Source: Stenopsyche tienmushanensis (taxonomy: Eukaryota; Arthropoda; Insecta; Trichoptera; Stenopsychidae). Taken from it: 64,000 bases of DNA. This document shows positions 34,722-45,749 of the stretch, in pieces (positions within the stretch are counted from its first letter, which is position 1; every line of letters starts with the position of its first letter). The notes beneath the pieces were generated by a model, which had not been told where the DNA came from, searched no databases, and saw only the letters and a list, made by a program, of their open reading frames with translations. Made by a program: the position numbers and the translations under genes. Where the stretch lies: contig WACJ01000262.1 in assembly GCA_008973525.1 (NCBI GenBank), positions 372,001 through 436,000 of the forward strand, given 5' to 3'.

Positions 34722-35398
34722 ACACTATATGCACAAAAAGGCCAAGCAATCGACCGTCTATATATCGCCGCGCCGCATTTTTGGCGGGATTTTTTCGCAG
34801 CGCTATATCGCTGCTTTGCGCTCAAACTGCGATCTCGCGCATCCATTTTCGGACGGTTCCGTTCATTGTGACAACGCCGCATTAATGTCATCAGGAACAT
34901 TTGAAAATAAATTTAATTACTTGTGTGTGATTTGAATACCTCTCAACAAGCACTATGGAAAGTCGTCAATTGTTCCCCCAAAATGATAGCGATAAGTAGA
35001 GTATTAATATGCCATATTGATAATGTACAATGATATCAATGTCTGCATTTACGTTCAGCTCAGTATCATTTCCAATAAATGAAAATTGGATTATTATCAC
35101 ATGGGTAGTGTAAGAGTCCGTTTGTGTCCTTAGATCAAGAGTCCTATCGGTTAGTATGTTTTTTTAATTTTTTTTATTGATCGGGTTGGATTATAGGAGG
35201 AAAATACGCAAAAATCATAAGACACGCGCATAGTATTTAAATGAGATTTTTTTTTATTAAATAGGAATAAAATTTCATTGATGAAACATTAATTTTATCA
35301 ATTCAATATTCAAATATTAGGTCATTCCAATATTTTTATTATTTTTGGCAAATTTGAATAGTTTCTTTAGATTCATTGTTTTACCGAAAAAATGCTTG
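34722..35398. other. GC-rich tract then AT-rich spacer
   Basis: 34740-34875 is unusually GC-rich for the window (CGCCGCGCCGCATTTTTGGC and CGCAGCGCTATATCGCTGC) and probably belongs to the same element as the inverted repeats to its left. The remainder is AT-rich and empty. Confidence 0.4.
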
Positions 35399-35399
35399 A

Positions 35400-35500
35400 G
35401 ACTTTCGCGTGGTAGAAGTCAAGCTTTGTGTAATATATAATAAAATAGGCAAGCTATACGTCTAATGGTTGCGTTATGCTATATATAGACACAGACAGTT
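35400..35500 (+). repeat. Interspersed repeat, family A, copy 4
   Basis: GCGTGGTAGAAGTCAAGC, TTTGTGTAATATATAATAAA and CTAATGGTTGCGTTATGCTA occur in the same order as in the other family A copies. Confidence 0.55.
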
Positions 35501-35564
35501 CCCGTGGGGATTATTGTAGCTATGCAGAAAAAATGTGTATGTCATGAGACTAACTTCTTCTTCA

Positions 35565-35830
35565 TACCGCCGCAGCGTGTACGAAGCTTGTACATAAATA
35601 AATAAATACTGTCGATAGCACACAATATTCGGTAATTTCTTCAAGTAAACATAAACAATACACTTGAATCGATTTATTATATCATTCACATATCATTATT
35701 AGTCGATAAAATTGGCTTAACGACCTATACAATTGTACGATGTACGCAAGATACTCTCTCCGTCTCATTTTCTCTCCAAACTCAACGTGCAAGACACTCT
35801 CCGTCTCCCACCGGAACCACTGGAATTCGG
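35565..35830 (-). repeat. Interspersed repeat, family B, copy 3
   Basis: Matches 23985-24200 over ACTGTCGATAGCACACAATA, ATTATTAGTCGATAAAATTG, CCTATACAATTGTACGATGT and CTCTCCGTCTC. It directly follows a family A copy here, so A and B may be parts of one larger element. Confidence 0.6.
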
Positions 35831-35834
35831 ACAC

Positions 35835-38230
35835 AATATCGTGTCTTACCTCTTTAAGGACGAAGCATGTAAAATTGTCGATGTCTTCCAGACAAATCCA
35901 GACCAGATCATTGCTCATTCGAGGGTAACGTTACATACGACAGTTTCCGGGGATGAATGGATCTTGGGTCGGTTTTCGAAGACTATAAAAACAACATGAC
36001 CCCAATCGAAAGAAAAAGTTAAATCGTGCTAGCATGGATGCGCCTATGTTATCTGGTGTCGGGAAAGAAAGTTAATTGTAGATGGGTGTATTAATCATCA
36101 ACAGGAACAACTTCTCTACTTATACATTATGATCTTACTATCAATAATTGTCGATAAATTATCAATATTTCCGGTAGTGTCATGAGTTGATAAAACATTT
36201 GATCATATTTTTATCATAGTTGAAGAATGACAGTATAGATATGTTTGAAATGTTGATCTGTATACTGATTGCTGGATGTTTAGACGTCATGTCTTATTAC
36301 AGTATCGTATTGTGGATGGAATATAAACTGAAGTAATAGATATATACCCTAATGACAATAAGTTTGGAAACGCTTATTAGCATTTTATCGAGTTTTAGTC
36401 AAGAACATTATAAATTATTTTTTCTTTGTATTGTGTGATTATGTCAAGGAGGATATGTTAGATATAACAAGTTCAAAGCGTTTCCAAACTTATTGCCACT
36501 AGTGTTGATAGTATTATTTCATCGCAGCAGCTTCTCGTTGCATAATGTGGTGGAAATTATACGCAGTGTATAAACAATCCGGTGCTGATGGAATATCAAA
36601 ATTGACTTCGCAGAATCTGCCAAGTCAGTCCACTTATGCTGTTAGAGAACCCCATAAACGCGTCAATTTGTCACATTAATGACAAGGATACGGGGCATCA
36701 TCAGGTCTATCTGAACCGGTGTCGTATCAATTGGTCATTAGCGACGACGATAACCCGATGACATCGTAATGAACTGCCTTTTGGAGTTTTAGAAGCGTGG
36801 TATTGATTCGGATCCATCATCCACGGTTGGTTTGTTCGTCTTTTGTGTCTTCCTGCTGTGCAATCATTCAGTGCTTCGTCGAGAAGTTTGCACGGATCGT
36901 CACGCCATTATAGTGTCGCACGCGAATCGCGCACGTTATTGTGCTGAAGAAGAAATCGCAGCAATTTTATTCGCTGGATCGGGAGAAAGGCGATCTAGGG
37001 AGAAAGGCGATTAAATTGCATCTTCGTGGCTGACCAGAAGACGAAGATGAATGCTTCCGAAGTCATGTTTTCTGTTATCTCTTCCTGGCCGTTGTTCGTA
37101 TAACTCTTTTTTTCCATTTCAAGTGCTTTGACCCACTCGCGTATTTTTTTCTTTGATTTGTGCAAAAAAAAATAATTGACCGGTTACAATAAGCGACTTA
37201 TTTTCTCGTTCGTACTTTTTTCTACGTGCGGTGTGCGCTAATGATCAATTTTCTTCAAAATAAAATCGATTAATTATAAGATTTGAAATATTGCTTAGAA
37301 GTTAATCTCCAATTCGCGCTATTTAATGACAATCGATTACTTCTTAAAAGTCTTATCAATCTTATTTGTCGATCGGGTGATTTAAGCACGTTCAAAAATT
37401 TTTTTTAAATTGTCAACAATTAATCTTTTAATCATTGTAATATTAAATTCTTAAATTAATCTAATCCTCGGATAACCATCGAGGAATTATCGCATAAAGT
37501 CCACAGTGCATGTTTTTAAATGATTGCTAAAATGATATCACTGGAAGCTAACTATGATAAGACAAATAAATCAACCGGGTTTGCATTCAATTGTAATCAA
37601 TACAATATTTTCCAGATCAGATTTTCCAATGGTTCTGCTGCCATTTGGCTTTGAACATAAGACGACTAGGGTAAATGACATGAACATGATATTACATGAC
37701 CTCCCCGAAGAAGAAGCCAGCTAAGGACGAAGCTAACGATGGACGATTCGCCTTATATGTAACGACCTATGTGTGTTTGTTTCCTATCGGAGATGAGATA
37801 AAGCAAATACGACTTCTCGTCCCAGGTTTTTATTCATACGACAAAAAAATCAGATTAGAGAAACCGGCTAGAAGAGCAGGTCTTCCCGCGGCCAAGACGA
37901 CCGGTCGGATCCCAAGACTGAATCGCTCAGAACTGACTTACAACTCAAATTAAACTGATTCACTGTGATTTTTTTTTGCAATTTAAATTACTTCCGATTG
38001 ATCTTGATGATGAGTTAAACTTGAAAAAAATTTAATCATAAAATATATTTGCGTATTTACTAAAAAAAAATTTAGTGACCCCTATCTGAGAGATAATTAT
38101 GTTAAGAAATGTATTTGCAATTTAAAAATAATGATACATTACAATCGATAACAATAACCGATATTGATTATAATAGACGGCTGATTACCTATTATAACAA
38201 TAGTGGATTGATAACATTATGCGTGATCGT
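35835..38230. other. Intergenic with one MITE and weak open frames
   Basis: A plus-strand frame at 37696-37953 (starts MTSPKKKPAKDEANDGRFAL, 85 codons) is slightly less AT-rich than its flanks, but I recognise no family or splice sites. A frame at 36832-37014 (60 codons) is likewise unsupported. Confidence 0.35.
36347..36504. mobile_element. Tc1-like MITE, about 158 bp
   Basis: The left end, CCCTAATGACAATAAGTTTG then GAAACGCTT, pairs with the inverted right end AAGCGTTTCCAAACTTATTG then CCACTAGTG. The arms match at 20 or more consecutive positions. A TA precedes the left end; the right flank reads TT. The interior is AT-rich and non-coding. Confidence 0.75.
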
Positions 38231-38235
38231 AATAC

Positions 38236-38662
38236 AGGTGCGTCCAAAAAGTAATGCGTTTAACTTTCTCCAGGTGCAATCACACACCGCAGCGCATTCT
38301 AATATACTGGATTAGATTAAGGGAAGTGTTAGCTTTAAAACGCACCCTTTAAAAGTCGCCTCTGAGCTATCTGAGAGTCAGGGTGTAAGTTCTATGGATC
38401 GCTATCAAATGTTGCGTTAAATTTGGAAAGTCCGCCACCGCCTTTAAGAATTTTTTTTGTACATATCACAAGTTCTCCGATGGCATAAGTTGTTTGAGGT
38501 GGGCTAAGAAGAGATCATCGACGAACCCTGCAGTTGACATGCATCAACCCCCTGAACAGACAGAATTGTGACGTGTATGCATGATTATTTGAACTCGGAT
38601 CGACGGTTAAGCCTTCAATGGATAGCTGAAACTCTAAATATAATATTTGAAGATGAAGAGAA
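38236..38662 (+). pseudogene. Mariner 5' end and N-terminal transposase remnant
   Basis: Starts at a mariner-type terminus (AGGTGCGTCCAAAAAGTAAT then GCG) preceded by TACA. Downstream, the frames read QVLRWHKLFEVG, EEIIDEP and LNSDRRLSLQWIAETLNI, with stops between them. This is the order of the mariner N-terminal helix-turn-helix region (LRWHK-F--GRE---DEPRSGRPSTS and LN-DRRLS---IAE-LN). The DNA-binding region is cut off near 38662, where the GC-rich repeat begins, and no catalytic part is found beyond it. Confidence 0.75.
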
Positions 38663-38671
38663 GATTTGAAC

Positions 38672-39400
38672 ACAAAGACGGATTGGGGATCATTAATGTG
38701 CGATTCCGGGTTACCCCGGACTAGCCACACAGAGGGTGTCTTCCACTGATCTTTTGGTCCCACGAGAAACGCTACGCGCAGAGCGTCCAGGCGCCCACCC
38801 CTTTAGCTCCGCGTCACCACGCAAGACCAGCTTCAGACTACGTGCACCCGAAGGTGTGATGGAGGAGGGAAGAAAGAGGTTAAAGCTGAATTCAAGGGAA
38901 TACTACCGCGGGTTCACTGCCACCACGAGTCCAACCTCAGTTTGAAGGGAGCTGCAGCAGATGACGGACTGCAAGAGCCACTCCTTCCCCTTGGTACTCG
39001 AATCGGTTCGGTCATTTGTAGTACCTAGCCATGGAGACGAGTCGCCGTTCAAACAGCCTAAAACTATTCTCCCTTGTATGCCTAGGCTGTTGAGGATAGT
39101 GGTGAGCCTTTGACACAGTCTCCACCAACTATTGTAATCGGCTGTTCCACACATCCCTTTATGGGTGCACAGCACAGGGTGACCTACGTACCCAACTCAT
39201 ATTAGCTGGGATATCCCAGCTGCGTTTGATGAGCACACCGACAAGGCTACTTTCGCGATCCTCTACTCCACACAATTACCCAAGGGGTTCAACCGTTGCC
39301 CACAGGCGTAGGGTTGGCTCTCTCTCTGGGGTTTTATGGGTGGGCATCGTGGAGTCCCCCGGACACCCGGTGAACACCCACCCGGACAGAAATGGCGAGT
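38672..39400 (+). repeat. GC-rich dispersed repeat, copy 3 (longest)
   Basis: Starts at GGATTGGGGATCATTAATGT, like copy 1, and extends past GGGGTTTTATGGGTGGGCAT into a further GC-rich part (CCCGGACACCCGGTGAACAC). It contains AGCTGGGATATCCCAGCTGC (39204-39223), a stem-loop also conserved in copy 2. Insertion into a mariner remnant parallels the insertion of copy 1 into a pogo-like transposase. No frame is conserved among the copies. Confidence 0.7.
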
Positions 39401-39513
39401 GTCTTGCACCTTGAGTTGGGAGAGAAACAGAGACAGAGAGAGTACCTTGCGTACATCGTACGATTGTATAGATCGTTAATCCAAACTTATCGACTAATAA
39501 TGATATGAAATTT
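39400..39513 (+). repeat. Interspersed repeat, family B, copy 4
   Basis: GAGTGTCTTGCACCTTGAGT, GAGAGTACCTTGCGTACATC, GTACGATTGTATAGATCGTT and ATCGACTAATAATGATATGA are the reverse complement of 35690-35800. It abuts the GC-rich repeat without a gap. Confidence 0.6.
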
Positions 39514-39514
39514 T

Positions 39515-41510
39515 TCATTTTATTTAGTAGAAAAATTCTAGCATTTAAAGTAAGTTGGGCAGGGCCTATGGATGATTAATTTGCAATAAAATTTATATTC
39601 AAATAATTCTGTTCTAATCTATCTATAATATACGTGGAAGGCGTTTAGATATCACCATATGAAAATTCTTTATTCCTAGACAAATGCCTTATTTTGAGGT
39701 CACCTACGTCTGATAAAATTTATGGCACCTTAAGATGAATGTATGTATGTACAAACTAACGCATTTGACAATGAGTGTTAGATATCACCAAAGCAAGAAT
39801 TTTGGTTGCACAACACACTAACGACGAATTGTCAAAATTAGATATCTGTTATATCATATGTATGATAGGGCCTATGAGCATAAATAATAGTGATTGTAGA
39901 GATTTCAAGCAGTAGCAATCGGTTTTGCTTCAAAATAATTTTTCTCCGATGAATTGTGATTGTTTAAGTTAAAAATTGAAGGTTTTAGATCAATTTCAAG
40001 TCGTGTATGAGTGCAAACTGCTTCGTAGCCTTAGCAAAATTGAAACAAATTATTGGATTTATGGATGGCAATGTATACCTTATACTTTGTAAAAATGACG
40101 TTGATTGTTAATTTGCCTCTGCATATTTAAAGTATACGCCTACAGGGAGTGTTGAGCGTGACCATACAGTCACGCGGTTTTTTGTCTGAATGCATTTTTT
40201 AAAAAATATTTTAAGAACACTATTTCTTTAACCCAAAATTCTTTCATTGCGTAGAAAAATCGTTGTTTGATCTTTGGAAGCATATTAGGGTTTTCACTCT
40301 TATTAAACGGAAAATCGTACAACTGCTATAATATATATGATCATTCAGTGCAACTGTGCCAAAAATATATATTTCGTTGCAATACTAAATTGGTGAACCA
40401 TTTTTGTACAGGAAAAGCAACAGGATGCCTTGTATACGTGTTATTTTTTTCTTCCTGTGCTATTGTACTTTCCTTGCATGTCTTCGCCAAATGAATCGTT
40501 CTTTGGTTATTCAATTCTGTCAAATTTTATTCTGTTGACTTTCAATGTTATGCTTGGATTATAAAACTTGTAGAATTTCATCAAATTGACGCGTGCGAAT
40601 ATCAATACTATTATAATGCAGATTGATGCGATAGAAGAGAAAAACTGTGATTCGTTGAATTGCTGTTTTATCGAAGATCTGATATTAAAATCGAATGCTA
40701 ACGTGTTTTTTGTCGGAAGTTCGGTGATATGTCAAGATCTTGGTAGTATCGCGGCTTATGTAATTCCAGAGTGTGATTTCTATTCTCACGTAATGATAGT
40801 AAACGTAACTATGAATTATGTGATTTGTAGCCATCTTCTGTTACATTTGAGCCTTTTTTCAAGCACTTGACCGTGATCGATTTCAAGTTGATACACGTGG
40901 AGAATTCCGAGATGTTCGCCCTGGGCGATGTTTGTGTCTGGACAACAAATGGATGGCTCCACAGACAGACTATGTAATTGTTTTACGCAACAAAATTATA
41001 GGGGCCGTAATTTCTTCTGCGTTTTTCTACAATTATATTGCACGCAAGACATGTGGCAGTTGCGATGAATGTACTCTCACACGTGGGCCTCTTACAAAAT
41101 AGCTTTCTAATTATTTTATATGGTGACAGCAAGATTACTACAACGCCAGGGTAATTAAGAAGAAGAAGATCTTCAAGGCGGGAGAGATCTGAATGCAATT
41201 TTTCCGTGCGTAACGATCGTTTTCGAAATTCGACTAAATTAAACAACTACTTTCCTCTTTGATAGCACTTGTCATGCAATACATATTAGGCTACCAAAGA
41301 AGATTGCCATTAGCCAGCCATCAAATATATTAATTATAAGAAGTCTTAAAGACGAAATCGTTCATTAATCTCGACTGCAACACACAAATGACACGTTTTC
41401 ATATGAAATGTCCGATTTTATAAGGCCGGTACAATGTTGTAAATTATCGATAGAAAAGCATTTATTCGCTCAAATGAGCATTAAATTCGCTTACATTGAT
41501 ATTTCTATCT
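39515..41510. other. Intergenic, no gene recognised
   Basis: AT-rich. A plus-strand frame at 40586-40870 (94 codons, cysteine-containing, e.g. EEKNCDSLNCCFIEDLIL) has no recognisable family and no supporting splice sites. Confidence 0.35.
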
Positions 41511-41512
41511 AT

Positions 41513-41605
41513 GGGTCGACCTGTGGTTAAGCGATCGGACTCACAGCTCAATAGTCTTGGGTTCAAACCCACAGGAGTTGTGACCGGCGATCACGTATGT
41601 ATTTT
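41513..41605 (+). mobile_element. tRNA-derived SINE head, copy 2
   Basis: The A box TGGTTAAGCGA and the consensus B box GGTTCAAACCC are spaced as in tRNA-derived SINEs. The tail (GTGACCGGCGATCACGTATG) matches copy 1 at 20003. A foldback terminus begins 7 bp downstream. Confidence 0.65.
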
Positions 41606-41765
41606 TTAAAACATGTGTTTTGCACATGAACCGACAATTTTCTTGTGGTTAGTTGGGTTTTTTGGTACATTTTACACATAGACCCTATACCCTAAGTATC
41701 AGGGTTTTCGAAATAGATTTCTTTTCAACATTTTGAAAAAATACCCAAAATTTCCAAAAGTCCAC

Positions 41766-42504
41766 TTGTTCAATATAAAAAATCACTTGAAGGCCAAAGA
41801 ATTTTATTTATTTAATAAAATATAAAAATACAATTCAAAAATAGATAAATAAAACACTAAAAAATTCAAATATTATTTTGAAAATATGCCCGAAGTAGCA
41901 TTAACATTAAACATTAGTGTTTCGTCATTTAGTCTGGATTTGATTTTGGAAGTCAGGCAATTTGATGCTGAAAATGCACGCTCAGTTTCCACACTCGTTG
42001 GAAGTATCGTCATCAGATATTTAAATGCTAGTTCGAGTTGATGACCGCGTGAGCCCCCATTTTCGTATAACACCATCAATGTGACTGATAAAATTCCTTT
42101 CTGCTGAGACACGGACTAAAACTCACAAAATTCCCGATTTCCCGACAAATTATTTATTTCCGTCCCTGCAGATGAATACTTATATACTATAATACTTTGA
42201 TGTGATTCGTAATTATATTACAGAGGAATACAAAAATTCTGAATCCCGTATCTATTATATTTCATATCAATATTCCCATTATTCGCCGAGGTGTAGTAAA
42301 TACATCACCGGTAGGGAAAGGTTACTATAACAATTTGAAATCAAACAATTCTCGATTTAGTAGCCTTCATCGTGTTGGTGAGGTGTACGATTTCTGTTGG
42401 ATAAAAATTTCAATCCCGAAATTTTCGGGATTACGTTTTTTTATCCCGGGATTCTCAAATACCTAAAATTGTCCGAGATCCCGGGATTGGATTCCCTAGT
42501 CGTG
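41766..42504 (-). mobile_element. Internally deleted hAT element with C-terminal coding part, copy 4
   Basis: In minus orientation the terminus TAGGGAATCCAATCCCGGGA (ending at about 42504) is followed by a non-coding leader and then, at 42112, by a short coding remnant. The leader is shared with the copies at 6205, 23395, 26993 and 60354. The structure (terminus and leader joined to the last coding part) is that of an internally deleted derivative. The distal terminus near 41770 is not recognisable. It lies inside a foldback element. Confidence 0.75.
41873..42112 (-). pseudogene. hAT transposase C-terminal dimerisation domain fragment
   Basis: The frame contains LELAFKYLMTILPTSVETER then AFSASNCLTSKIKSRLNDET and LMFNVNATSG. 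The pattern (A--YL-ILPTSVE-ERAFS-----KI-SRLND-TL) is the conserved hAT C-terminal region (Dimer_Tnp_hAT). Only about 80 residues remain of a protein usually over 500 residues long, so it is not a complete transposase. A diverged copy lies at 23400-23530. Confidence 0.85.
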
Positions 42505-42672
42505 ACAGCTGTTTTTGTATATTGAAAATGTTTTTTAGTTTATATCCTTTCCAACGATATGCTACATGTCATACAAATCATTCAATAAATTATTAAACTT
42601 GAAGAGTTACCAGCTTGTCGGGCTTAGGGTTAAGGAAATATATTTTATGTTTAATTGATATAATTGCCCAAG

Positions 42673-43131
42673 ATGTGCCCTGTATAGTGGCTTGTACGGT
42701 TTTCAGATCTGACACCACTGGATTTCTTTGTCTGGGGATGTGCCCTATTCCATGGCTCGCATGGTTACCAGACCTGATACCATTGGATTTATTTGTCTGG
42801 TTATGTGCTTTATTCCGTGGTTCGCATGGTCTACAGACCTGACACAGCTGGTTTTCTTTGTCTGGAGACGTATCCTATTCCGTGGCTCGCACGATCTCCC
42901 AGCCTAACACCACTTAATTTCTTTATCTGGAGACATGATCTATTCCGTGGCCATTACGGTCTCCCTACCTGACACCATTGGATTTCTTTGTCTGGGGATG
43001 TGCTCTATTCCATGGCCAGCACAGTCTCCCATCCTGACACCACTGGATTTCTTTGTCTGGGGACGTGCCCTATTCCATGGCTCACATGGTCTTCAGACCT
43101 GACACCGTTGGATTTCTTTGTCTAGGGACGT
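42673..43131 (+). repeat. 65-bp tandem array (seven units)
   Basis: Seven head-to-tail units with the core TGACACCACTGGATTTCTTT followed by GTCTGGGG. Units differ at scattered positions, so homogenisation is not recent. Length is close to 7 x 65. Confidence 0.88.
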
Positions 43132-43134
43132 GAC

Positions 43135-45700
43135 CAGGAAATTGTCGAGTAACGGTGTAAGTCAGACATGCTCGCATCAAAGATGGGTTATTGTGTGGAT
43201 AGGTGAAAAAAACTGTTATATATATAATTTTTCCAATGTTAAAATTTTGATACAACTTCAGGTTAGAATGAATCTTCAGTTAAAAATTCTGAACAAAACT
43301 GAAAGTTTTTCAAAGACACGTTTGTCGATAGTGGTCTAATATAAACCCATTTGCTGAAGCAAAAATAAATACATTTCTGCTACTTATCGACTTGTATCTA
43401 CGTTTGGGAATTCGATCCGAACAAAGTGATTTCTTCACGTCGGTATAAAATAAATATAATAATGTGAAGATCGTCTTTCTTCTAGATTGGATGTCCATTC
43501 GGGTGATGTTTTCGCCTCAATCGATGGTATTTTGGTGTTCGTGATCCATCCAAATGGTTGTATTATAGTCCGTTCCAAATACTCGCTTTTAGAAATATAT
43601 TTTTTATTCAGTGCACTGGCATTGAAATAAAAATACATTTGCCGAGCTAAACGCTGCTAAGATGATGTGCACGCACTTTGAGAGAAAAAACGAAACCGAC
43701 ACGATGTGTTACATGCTAGAGTCAATATTTAAGATAATTTTATGTAGGAAAATGTATGGGGTCATCGTCATCATCAGCTCGAAAGAGTTCAATGCGGGAC
43801 AAAGCCATCTCCGACTTGTTTTCATTCATTTGTATGTTGAGCTGGTCTCATCCATCGTGCGCTGTGCGTTTTTATTTGATTTCGTCTATCTTGATATTGT
43901 TCCATGGTGGCCTTCATCCGTAGATCTTGCCACGTGATCGTCGATGAATTTTACTAGAAATTATTTCATAAGTTAATATCGTTAAATGTGTCTTGGACGA
44001 CAATAATATCTTTGTCCAAGGGTCGGAAAATCAGCTCAGGAGCTCTTAGATTATATTATATTATATACGAATTTAATTTAAATTTAAAGCTAAATAAATA
44101 TATGATTAATGAGATGTTTTCAAGAGAGATTATTTTATAAATTGTGTTTTTCAGATGCTTGAATAAAAATTTAACGACAAATCTGGCGTTGGCTTTTAAA
44201 TTTAGAAATTTAGGACCATGATCTGATATCTTTTAATATACATATTCCTCATTGCTATGGATTGGAATATATACAGGAAAATGTATGTGAAGGAGGAATA
44301 ATTTTTGATGTCATTTCGTTGTCGTACACATATTAGGATAGGTATACAAGATGATTTTTTTAAAATTGATTTTATTACCTGCAAATAATTAAGATCCTCT
44401 TTGATATGATGAAGTGATTATGTAAATGTACAACCTTTATTTTATTAAGGAAGTGTAAAAATTTGATTAACATATTTTGATTTTCTTCATGATAAACTGT
44501 TGTTCAGTTGATTCATAAAATTTTATCACACTTGGTTTTGATCAATCAATACATGTTACATGGATATCAGTTGACTGATAATGTAAATTGAAAATTGTAC
44601 AATTGATTAGAATTCTGAATGATCGGCCGCAAAAATGCTTTTAGATGAGCATTTTTTATAAATACGTATAGTCAAGGCTATATATTTTTATGTAATATCG
44701 TTTCTTCAATAGTTATAACATAAATTATGTTCATTTATACACGTTGGCTATGCCTAATGTGCCTTGATGAAGCCAGGATTATGGCAGGTCGAGGACGAAT
44801 TAACTTTTTTGCCGTCGTTTTTTACTTCTATGAACCTCATGAATCATGATTATTTACTCGCTAATAAGAATGATTCAATCATTCGTGAGTTGCTTAGGTA
44901 TAATAAGGTACCAAATATAATTCAAACAATAACTAACTATAATAGATACAAAATTATCTTTGATCAGTAATATATTTTTTGAAAATGACTTGTAAAACAA
45001 TGTGTAATAAGGAAATTGATATTTTTGGCTTTGGAATAAACTAAATTAAATTTTAGAATTCACTCAATTTCTCTTTGCATCACCAATATTTGAGAATTTA
45101 TCCTCTTTTAAGTCATTGTTGAAGACATTTTTCCCTATTCATTCCTTAAATATTCTGAATATTCACCATATTGAAACCTTTTTCATCCAAACGTTGTGCA
45201 ACGATAATATCTATTAGTTGAAGCGTGCCATATATTTGAGTCACAATGATATTAGTTACAATATTTCAACAAATTTAAAATGTCTATTATGAAATAAGTT
45301 TTATTTTTGGAAAAATAGGAAGCTATTTTTTTAAATTTTCCACGCTTAAATTTTGAAAGTGCCGATATATTTCTTTTCTCTCCAAGTCATTTTCAATTTA
45401 TTTTTTCAATTCATACTTCATAGGAATGAGTTGATTTATAACGTTCATCTTATGGCATAGTTCTTCGTGAATAGTTTCCAATTTGTAACATTATTTATAT
45501 GTAAAATACATTGATGAGTATTACTAATGAAGAGTAATTGTTAACATCTCGGCAAAAAGTAGTTTTTTGCATATCTTATGTCATATTTTGTATAGTGAAT
45601 ACATTTATCTTATTTCAATTGGAACAAATTACGTAGTAAAGAATTGATTGATTTATTTTTGTTATTATTAATTTTACATTAATTGATTGAATTTTGAATT
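43135..45700. other. Intergenic or intronic upstream of the galactosyltransferase exon
   Basis: AT-rich, no supported coding exon. Part of it must be the intron that ends at the acceptor at 45704. The upstream exon(s) of the galactosyltransferase transcript could not be located. Confidence 0.4.
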
Positions 45701-45704
45701 TCAG
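45660..45704 (+). promoter_or_regulatory. Splice acceptor before the galactosyltransferase exon
   Basis: A T-rich tract ending GAATTTCAG (AG at 45703-45704) lies 46 bases ahead of the start codon. It implies at least one upstream non-coding exon. Confidence 0.6.
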
Positions 45705-45725
45705 GTGAGGTCAAGACTGACTGAA

Positions 45726-45743
45726 ATGAAGACGTACCGATAA
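45726..45743 (+). promoter_or_regulatory. Upstream mini-ORF (MKTYR-stop) in the 5' leader
   Basis: An ATG at 45726 opens a five-codon frame ending at TAA 45741-45743, six bases before the main ATG. It is in the same frame as the main ORF, so that stop also fixes 45750 as the first usable start downstream. It could dampen translation; that is inference. Confidence 0.5.
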
Positions 45744-45749
45744 TCAGTC

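Larger units (their letters stand above)
41612..43133. mobile_element. Foldback-type element with seven-unit 65-bp array, right end missing
   Basis: The left terminal arm reads CATGTGTTTTGCACATGAAC, then ACATTTTACACATAGACCCT and ATTTTGAAAAAATACCCAAA. After a nested hAT remnant come the internal segment (GCTACATGTCATACAAATCA, TACCAGCTTGTCGGGCTTAG) and the longest array in the window (42673-43131). No right inverted terminus is found beyond the array. Confidence 0.78.

Noticed and set aside
34126..34900. Frames of 81-131 codons on both strands near the 64-nt inverted repeats
   Set aside because: Their overlap on opposite strands and position within an inverted-repeat element suggest GC-driven chance frames.
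41513..41605. tRNA gene
   Set aside because: A and B boxes are present, but no acceptor stem can be formed and a homologous copy with the same tail exists, which fits a SINE.
42673..43131. CRISPR-like regular array
   Set aside because: The units are head-to-tail without unique spacers, in a eukaryotic transposon.
44764..44970. 68-codon frame upstream of the galactosyltransferase
   Set aside because: No donor site leading to the acceptor at 45704 in a compatible way, and no recognisable motif.
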